This document shows positions 5,301-8,790 of a DNA stretch of 8,790 nt, one piece after another. Position 1 is the stretch's first letter; the number at the start of each line of letters is the position of its first letter. Below the pieces are notes generated by a model. It ran no database searches. It saw only the letters and a program-made list of their open reading frames with translations, and had not been told where the DNA came from. The DNA comes from Bacillota bacterium (GTDB taxonomy: Bacteria; Bacillota; Clostridia; Christensenellales; CAG-138), in contig JAEYLA010000312.1 in NCBI GenBank assembly GCA_023461495.1, positions 1 to 8,790 on the forward strand, given 5' to 3'. Made by a program: the position numbers and the translations under genes.

Positions 5301-7027
5301 AGTTTACTCTCTACAACACCAATGCGGACGGATCCAGAGGTTTTGCACGGGCGGAAAGAATCACCAACAACGAAGGGCTGGCCTGGTTCTATGGCCTGGT
5401 TCCCGGAACTTATATCCTCGCTGAGACAGGCTCTCCCTCCGGCTATCAGAATAATCCTCTTGAATACAATGTTGTGGTAGGCTCTGATCTCAGAACAACG
5501 GTGAGCGGTTCCGGCATCATTACACATGCAAATCCGTTTGTTGTGGTCAACTACCGGGAGTCGGATCAGGTGGGCACCCTAACGGTTCGCAAGACCGTTG
5601 CGGGAAATGATATGGAGCCCGGCAGGAAATTTGAATTCATTATAACACTGAGTGACACGCTCAATACCTATACATACATCGGAGCGAACGGCGGGCCAAG
5701 CGGAACCATTAGGGGCAATGCTACAATCCAACTTGCGGGCGGGCAGAGCGCCACCATTGCCGGATTACCGCAGGGCGTGACCTATACGGTAACGGAAGAG
5801 GACTACACCCCCGACAGGTATGTTACCACGAAAGCAGGGGAAGCGGGTACAATCGTTGCGGATGTTACCGCAGAGGCCGTATTTACGAATACCAGAAATG
5901 CACCCGGCTCCCTGACCGTCAGCAAAACGGTTATGGGGAATGCCGCGGAAGAAGATAAGAAATTTGAATTCACGATAACCCTGAGCGATAAGGACAATAC
6001 CTATACGTACGCCGGGGCGAACGGCGGGCCAAGCGGAACCATAAAAGGCAGTGCCACAATCGCGCTTGCGGGTGGCCAAAGCATCACCATTGCCGGTCTG
6101 CGCGAGCATACCACCTATGAGGTAACGGAAAAGGATTATTCCGCTGAAGGATATGCCACCGCCAAAGCAGGTGATACAGGCAGGATTGAAACCAACGGCA
6201 CGTATGTCGCAGCCTTTACGAATACGAAGAATAGTTCTTCCGGCGGCCCGACAGGCGGGCTGATGATCAGCAAGCGGGTTGCGGGAAACGGCGCCAGCGC
6301 CACAAAGAAATTCGAGTTTACGGTCACATTCAACGCGGCGGGGACTTATTCCTATTCCGGAAACGGTGTTTCCGGCGGTACGATAATGAGCGGCGGACGG
6401 ATCACCCTTGCCCACGGGCAGAGCATCACTATCAAGGGATTGCCCAAGGGTACCGTGTATACGGTGACGGAAGCGGATTACACCGCGGAGGGCTACATTG
6501 GAACCAGCACCAACGAAACAGGCATGATCACCGGTGGAACGACAAAGACGGCGGCGTTCACCAACACCCTAAAAGCGGTGACGCCCGGCGCACTGATGAT
6601 ACAGAAGACCGTGGTGGGGGATGATTACAGCAAAGGCGAAGTATTTACCTTCGTTGTGACGTTTGAGGCTGGCGGCAGGTATCCGTATTCCGGCAGCAAG
6701 GCCGGCACAATCGCAAGCGGGGAGGCTATCAAACTCTCGCACGGAGAATCTGTGGAAATCATGGGACTGCCCGCCGGAACGGCCTATCACGTAACGGAAC
6801 GGGAAGCGAACCACAACGGCTACTATACGAGCACCACAGGCGCCACCGGCAATGTTTCGGCTTCCGGGAGCGTGGCGGCGTTTGTGAATACCAGGATGAG
6901 CGTTCCCAAAACAGGCGGGAACGGCGGATTGGGCGCTAAAATAGGGATGGCAGCCTTTACAGCGGTACTGATCCTGTTGAGTGCGCAGATGTCGCTCCGG
7001 ACTAAGAGGCGCCCGGGCAGGAGATAG
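2297..7027 (+). CDS. Large secreted, sortase-anchored adhesin-like surface protein with Cna-B/SpaA repeats
   Basis: 1576 residues, complete, with start fixed by AAGGAGG eight bases upstream. Order of parts: signal peptide (1-31, basic start, hydrophobic core, ARA cleavage site); N-terminal beta-rich module (about 32-195); then five divergent modules starting near 196, 328, 474, 632 and 823. Most of these open with a Lys-containing strand and an aromatic W-x-V strand, and several carry a TDxLPxG-type strand (VTVTDILPEGWEF). They resemble the isopeptide-forming or collagen/fibrinogen-binding modules of Gram-positive adhesins. A SpaA/Cna-B domain (about 980-1090) has the expected Lys (K989 or K990), Glu (E1043 in LAETGSPSGY) and Asn (N1085). 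Four tandem Cna-B-like repeats follow (1092-1533), then VPKTG (1536-1540), a hydrophobic span and the tail RTKRRPGRR. Expected role: display on the cell wall for attachment to host, mucus, polymer or other cells; the ligand is unknown. No sortase or partner pilin is nearby. Cysteines are nearly absent, as usual for such stalks, which gain stability from isopeptide bonds. Confidence 0.92.
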   Translation: MGQNLKRKWTSLALALLMLLSAILPINVARAATPSTLDASVTVTGVSEGGTIDGSTGIGITVNFPVPVLGDGVDDYFRHNDEVTLLLSTSFMFDPVPAAPITLYHKGKSLGTVTLGNNASGQAIATIKFDGDEDIFDPSKLPSDGTPAFSGISAWFNADLTYNDTHNTDHAGNKTVSILEKTYKLLLPGDIITHTVEKEVSSVNLAEGTIMWAVTITATSDTEPATHIDLKDYVFEDDLANVGTYVTGSFSLSGGTLVVPDPDGAPPTTKLAYTFPAGSTSPQTITFKTTIPPAKLSGGGNITNRADLLQNGTSVDNDDAEAIIPTPSVTKTFDAEGEIGDIYNPTNRTITWYVEVDNNGRTLNNLTITDVLTGGLTLQAAQWQRWDAGTSQWADVGSGTWVSEPTDSKYVIGDVNYRGRLKIITEVPNDANGSVIRKTYYNQAFATWTYEGGGAGSGMTGNPGVGIGYDAITKSGTQSTAEVASHQVTWTINVAMKTQIATGYAVYDLFVHDKNTTDIDLTDAANWPAGLSIGPGNITRNNGQMYIGMVSKDDHLTYEVIPLYKGGNLIATLVKITGIQSTGSNQVKLSSQILDPEILAGNKSDQKATNTAALYFNTIHGGNATATVDYENQILAKEMLKRAEVANDHTGGTINANERTTNKEEGFHYGYKEVIFRLNVNAAGLDFATVESNLSGGFGPVTVTDILPEGWEFADFSSGSKYLIYDGNGNADGTVTAAGTPLSASAIAAIGLSSPIGGRTATFTFNTLNKPYVILVKARPTDATFDGYLTGANTRDVTNTLGLYSANWNPGVSVTQKVTVNSKILEKTLDLSKQSQGILIWTVNYTPFGREIGTGLEDTLPQGIDLRTDSSGQLIWEQDGSRNINVYEMTLNPDGSDNYVLGTQLPLNELKSCVSYNADTRKLTFAFPDETKAYRMAYVTDITGMPGAVTNAVKLVDATGSGTSTNESFSITAQQGAATMGRSGYLVLKKTDTIPVILSGAKFTLYNTNADGSRGFARAERITNNEGLAWFYGLVPGTYILAETGSPSGYQNNPLEYNVVVGSDLRTTVSGSGIITHANPFVVVNYRESDQVGTLTVRKTVAGNDMEPGRKFEFIITLSDTLNTYTYIGANGGPSGTIRGNATIQLAGGQSATIAGLPQGVTYTVTEEDYTPDRYVTTKAGEAGTIVADVTAEAVFTNTRNAPGSLTVSKTVMGNAAEEDKKFEFTITLSDKDNTYTYAGANGGPSGTIKGSATIALAGGQSITIAGLREHTTYEVTEKDYSAEGYATAKAGDTGRIETNGTYVAAFTNTKNSSSGGPTGGLMISKRVAGNGASATKKFEFTVTFNAAGTYSYSGNGVSGGTIMSGGRITLAHGQSITIKGLPKGTVYTVTEADYTAEGYIGTSTNETGMITGGTTKTAAFTNTLKAVTPGALMIQKTVVGDDYSKGEVFTFVVTFEAGGRYPYSGSKAGTIASGEAIKLSHGESVEIMGLPAGTAYHVTEREANHNGYYTSTTGATGNVSASGSVAAFVNTRMSVPKTGGNGGLGAKIGMAAFTAVLILLSAQMSLRTKRRPGRR
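5234..5563 (+). other. SpaA/Cna-B domain of the adhesin
   Basis: Residues about 980-1089. The pattern is YLVLKKTD at the start, GAKFTLYN, then TNNEGLAWFYGLVPGTYIL, AETGSPSGYQ and final FVVVNYRE. This is the typical SpaA-type prealbumin-like fold. K989 or K990, E1043 and N1085 occupy the positions that form an intramolecular Lys-Asn isopeptide bond catalysed by the Glu in characterised family members. It differs from the four repeats that follow, so it marks the join between adhesive head and repetitive stalk. Confidence 0.8.
5570..6895 (+). repeat. Four tandem Cna-B-like repeats forming the adhesin stalk
   Basis: Units at nucleotides 5570-5899, 5906-6232, 6254-6571 and 6587-6895, about 103-110 residues each (1092-1201, 1204-1312, 1320-1425, 1431-1533). 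Each has a Lys strand (LTVRKTV, LTVSKTV, LMISKRV, LMIQKTV), a F-x-F strand, a GGQS or HGQS/HGES turn, a Y-x-VTE strand and a closing F(T/V)NT. The putative isopeptide residues are conserved in all four: K1099/E1167/N1198, K1210/E1278/N1309, K1326/E1392/N1423 and K1437/E1501/N1531. The family is the one often annotated as DUF7601 or Cna-B type in Clostridia; I am not certain of the accession. Units 1 and 2 are most alike and share a 26-base identical block. Confidence 0.85.
6902..7024 (+). other. Cell-wall sorting signal (VPKTG, membrane span, basic tail)
   Basis: Residues 1536-1576. VPKTG replaces the canonical LPxTG with Val at the first position. It is followed by a glycine-rich linker (GNGGLGAK), a hydrophobic span IGMAAFTAVLILLSAQM and the basic tail RTKRRPGRR. 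In the family a sortase cuts between Thr and Gly and links the protein to the wall or to another pilin. The sortase is not in this window. Confidence 0.8.
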
Positions 7028-7063
7028 AAAAAAGAATGGGCGGCCCCAGTACGCCCGCCCCAT
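7028..7063 (-). terminator. Intrinsic terminator for the response regulator operon (minus strand)
   Basis: On the minus strand a GC-rich stem (ATGGGGCGG pairing with CCGCCCAT, one bulged base, arms 7055-7063 and 7036-7043) is followed by TCTTTTTT (7035-7028). This is a classic stem plus U-tract. It ends at the base right after the adhesin TAG, so the kinase/regulator transcript stops just short of the adhesin coding sequence. On the plus strand there is no U-tract. Confidence 0.7.
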
Positions 7064-7091
7064 CCCATTAGCGTGATGTGAAACGACCTTA

Positions 7092-7130
7092 AAGGGCTTG
7101 CAGCCCGCGAGAAGCAGGCTGCAAGCCCTT
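7092..7130. repeat. 14-bp perfect inverted repeat between convergent genes
   Basis: AAGGGCTTGCAGCC (7092-7105) and GGCTGCAAGCCCTT (7117-7130) are perfect complements around an 11-base loop. It lies 65 bases after the adhesin stop. Neither strand has a proper T-run after the stem. It may be the adhesin 3'-end processing or terminator structure, a transcript stabiliser, or a copy of a dispersed palindrome. Confidence 0.65.
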
Positions 7131-7310
7131 CACTTGGCTTTAACGCGGCGTGCTCTCCGCGCACAATTCACGCGCTTTTATCAGGGAGAAAAACGAAAGC
7201 AGCGGGCAGATCAATGGGCGAACGGGAATCATTCCGCCCGCAAGTGCTGGAGAGAACACAATAAACTGGATATAACGTTCCTCTTAAGGAGCGAGCCTAT
7301 AAGAATGCGT
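7131..7310. other. Remainder of convergent intergenic spacer
   Basis: No supported gene. A nested pair of short stems (GCGTG 7148-7152 with CACGC 7169-7173, or GTGC 7150-7153 with GCAC 7161-7164) precedes GCTTTTA and could be a weak plus-strand terminator. GCGGGC (7201-7206) is repeated inverted as GCCCGC about 28 bases further on. Short open frames on both strands lack ribosome binding sites. Confidence 0.4.
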
Positions 7311-7916
7311 TCAATGATCGATGTAGCCAATATCATACCGCAGTCGTCTTGCCCATAGGTGCAAAAGCTCGCCCTGGTTTTTTACGCCAAGCTTTTTATA
7401 TACGTTCGTCTTTTGATTCGCAATGGTTTTCTGGGAGGAAAGCGTATAGGGATCGTTATCGAGTATGGCGTCAAATACGGCGCGCTCGGCAGGGGAGAGC
7501 TCCGCAAGAATGAGCGAGTTGATCAGATAAAGCTGCGGCGTATGCCCACTGACTGTTTTGCGGATGGTATCCGCTATGATATTGAACTGGCTTTTGAACA
7601 CATAGCCCGACGCCATGCTTTTTACGCAGGACTCTACCACGGTTTGCGGATTTTCGTAGGAGGTCAATATTACTACCTGGGCGTCTGTCCGGCGGCATAT
7701 TTCGCGCGAAGTTTCGATGCCCTCAAGACCCGAGGCCGAAAGGCTAAGATCCATCAATACGATGTCCGGCTGCAGATCGCAACAAAGGCGGATTGCATCT
7801 TCCTTGTTGGAGGCGAAGCCAACCAGACGAAGGTCAGGCTCCCGTTCCGCCATACGGCGGACAAGGAAAACAAAATCCTGATCGTCCTCCACCAGCATGA
7901 ACCGGATATCCTTCAT
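7311..7916 (-). CDS. LuxR/NarL-family response regulator
   Basis: 201 residues. Residues 1-120 are a receiver domain: acidic pocket E10-D11-D12, phospho-acceptor D56 in DIVLMDLSLS, T85/S86 at the end of beta-4 (VVILTSY) and K108 in YVFKSQ. Residues about 138-190 are a LuxR-type helix-turn-helix opening LSPAERAVF and ending with KTNVYKKLGVKNQGELL, matching the usual DNA-recognition helix pattern. In this family, phosphorylation at the Asp promotes dimerisation and DNA binding at promoters. The ATG overlaps the TGA of the upstream kinase in an ATGA (7913-7916), so the two are translationally coupled and almost surely a cognate pair. A G-rich sequence (7923-7928) six bases upstream can act as the RBS. 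The gene converges on the adhesin and its transcript appears to end at the terminator at 7028-7063. Its regulon is unknown; the adhesin is a positional candidate. Confidence 0.93.
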   Translation of the reverse strand: MKDIRFMLVEDDQDFVFLVRRMAEREPDLRLVGFASNKEDAIRLCCDLQPDIVLMDLSLSASGLEGIETSREICRRTDAQVVILTSYENPQTVVESCVKSMASGYVFKSQFNIIADTIRKTVSGHTPQLYLINSLILAELSPAERAVFDAILDNDPYTLSSQKTIANQKTNVYKKLGVKNQGELLHLWARRLRYDIGYIDH

Positions 7917-8790
7917 AGAATGCCCCCCATCGCCGTTCGCCTTTGTTTGGGGAAATAGAGGGAAAACACGGTGCCTTCCCCTTCCTTGCTTTGTACGTCG
8001 ATGTAACCGTTGTGCCGTTTCATAATGTTAAAGCAATACGCGAGCCCCAGGCCGAAATGCATGTTGGATGTTTTCGTGCTGAAATATGGTTCAAACAACC
8101 GCCGCAGGTTCTCCCGCGGGATGCCGCAGCCGGTATCCTGTACGTGCAGCGCCTGATAGTTCCGGGCGGCGTTCTTATCAAAGGAAAAGGTGATGGTTCC
8201 AGAGCGGTTCATCGCATCGGCGGCGTTTGAGATCAGGTTGTTGAGCACCTCAATGATATGGTCTTTGTCGCACAGAACAGGTTCATCGCCGCACAGGTCG
8301 TCAAAATCAATTTCAGCCCCCGCATACTCCCGGCACAGGTCAATGGCGTTTTCAACGAGTTCTTTGACGAGGTAGGGCTCCCGTTCAAGCAGGATATCGT
8401 TGGAATAGAGCTGCGTTTTGTGTACAAAGCGTTTTAAATGCTCCGTGGACCGTCCGATGATTTTCAGCTCCTCCGGCGTTTCTCCGGTTAACTGCGCCGT
8501 CAGATTTTCCATGCACCATTCAATTTTGGTCACTTCATTTTTCAGGATATGGCTTGTGTACCAGGCGCCTTTGTCAATATTCTGTTTGGAGCCGTCCCAT
8601 TTGTAGGGCTCCCCTCTGAAACGGAGGCCCATCATCCCTTCCCGAAATACGGCAATGATATAGAACGCCACGATGGCCCCCATCAGGTACGTGTTTCCCT
8701 GCCAGGCCTTAAAAAACGCCTGTACCCGCAGGGAATGGATCACAAATATGGTGATCAGCCAAAACCATACGGGGGGCAGCACAACAAGGC
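7913..8790 (-). CDS. Membrane sensor histidine kinase, C-terminal part (5' end beyond window)
   Basis: The frame is open to the right edge, so the true start and the sensor region are probably missing; a GTG at 8782 is only the first possible start inside the window. Counting from it: two hydrophobic segments (about 5-18 and 32-46); phospho-acceptor His at 78 in YTSHILKNEVTKI; N-box with N182 and N186 (NNLISNAADAM); G1 box DTGCGI (216-221); F-box LFEPYFSTK; and G2 box FGLGLAYC (243-250). All elements for ATP binding and autophosphorylation are intact. The H-x-x-KNE type of H-box resembles that of multi-span membrane kinases of Firmicutes, so more transmembrane helices upstream are likely. The stop overlaps the response regulator start by ATGA. 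The kinase would sense an unknown signal at the membrane and phosphorylate D56 of the partner. Confidence 0.92.
   Translation of the reverse strand, partial: LVVLPPVWFWLITIFVIHSLRVQAFFKAWQGNTYLMGAIVAFYIIAVFREGMMGLRFRGEPYKWDGSKQNIDKGAWYTSHILKNEVTKIEWCMENLTAQLTGETPEELKIIGRSTEHLKRFVHKTQLYSNDILLEREPYLVKELVENAIDLCREYAGAEIDFDDLCGDEPVLCDKDHIIEVLNNLISNAADAMNRSGTITFSFDKNAARNYQALHVQDTGCGIPRENLRRLFEPYFSTKTSNMHFGLGLAYCFNIMKRHNGYIDVQSKEGEGTVFSLYFPKQRRTAMGGIL

Noticed and set aside
5765..6415. 216-codon minus-strand open frame across the adhesin repeats
   Set aside because: It is an antisense shadow produced by the repeated GC-rich Cna-B units; the repeated pattern follows the plus-strand repeats.
7098..7358. 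Plus-strand 86-codon frame in the convergent spacer
   Set aside because: It starts inside the 14-bp palindrome, lacks an RBS, runs into the response regulator gene, and has no protein-like features.
7359..7958. 199-codon plus-strand frame opposite the response regulator
   Set aside because: It is antisense to a response regulator with all conserved residues in place and shows no recognisable domain.

Overview
The window reads as a mid-GC, Gram-positive, Clostridia-like (Bacillota) chromosome segment. Three things point that way: strong AGGAGG-type ribosome binding sites, a very large secreted protein with a Gram-positive cell-wall sorting signal, and isopeptide-type Cna-B/SpaA repeats. I cannot name the genus from sequence alone. 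There are no rRNA or tRNA genes, CRISPR arrays or transposases.

Layout. Bases 1-269 (minus strand) are the 5' end of a small multi-membrane-span protein cut by the left edge; it has its own GTG start, ribosome binding site and extended -10 promoter. Bases 310-547 hold what may be a decayed plus-strand gene. Bases 527-1930 (minus) encode a 467-residue cytoplasmic protein with an N-terminal helix-turn-helix and a long C-terminal part I do not recognise. A 366-base divergent intergenic region (1931-2296) holds a good plus-strand promoter, several inverted repeats and a cluster of TATAC motifs. Bases 2297-7027 (plus) encode the dominant gene: a 1576-residue secreted, probably wall-anchored, adhesin-like protein. 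It has a signal peptide, about six divergent beta-sandwich modules, a SpaA/Cna-B domain, four tandem Cna-B-like repeats, a VPKTG sorting motif, a membrane span and a basic tail. Bases 7311-8790 (minus, convergent) carry a response regulator and the 3' portion of a histidine kinase, with translational coupling by an ATGA overlap; the kinase runs off the right edge.

How it may work together. The adhesin is flanked by a divergently transcribed DNA-binding regulator and a convergent two-component system. An economical hypothesis is a regulated surface-display locus in which one or both regulators control the adhesin promoter at 2173-2201. This rests on position only. No sortase, backbone pilin partner or other surface protein is visible, so anchoring would need a sortase encoded elsewhere.

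I do not see clear evidence for a wholly new kind of system. The points most worth checking are the adhesin and regulator pairing, the operator-like motifs between them, the very recent-looking repeat duplication in the adhesin, the non-canonical sorting motif, and the possible gene remnant near the left edge.
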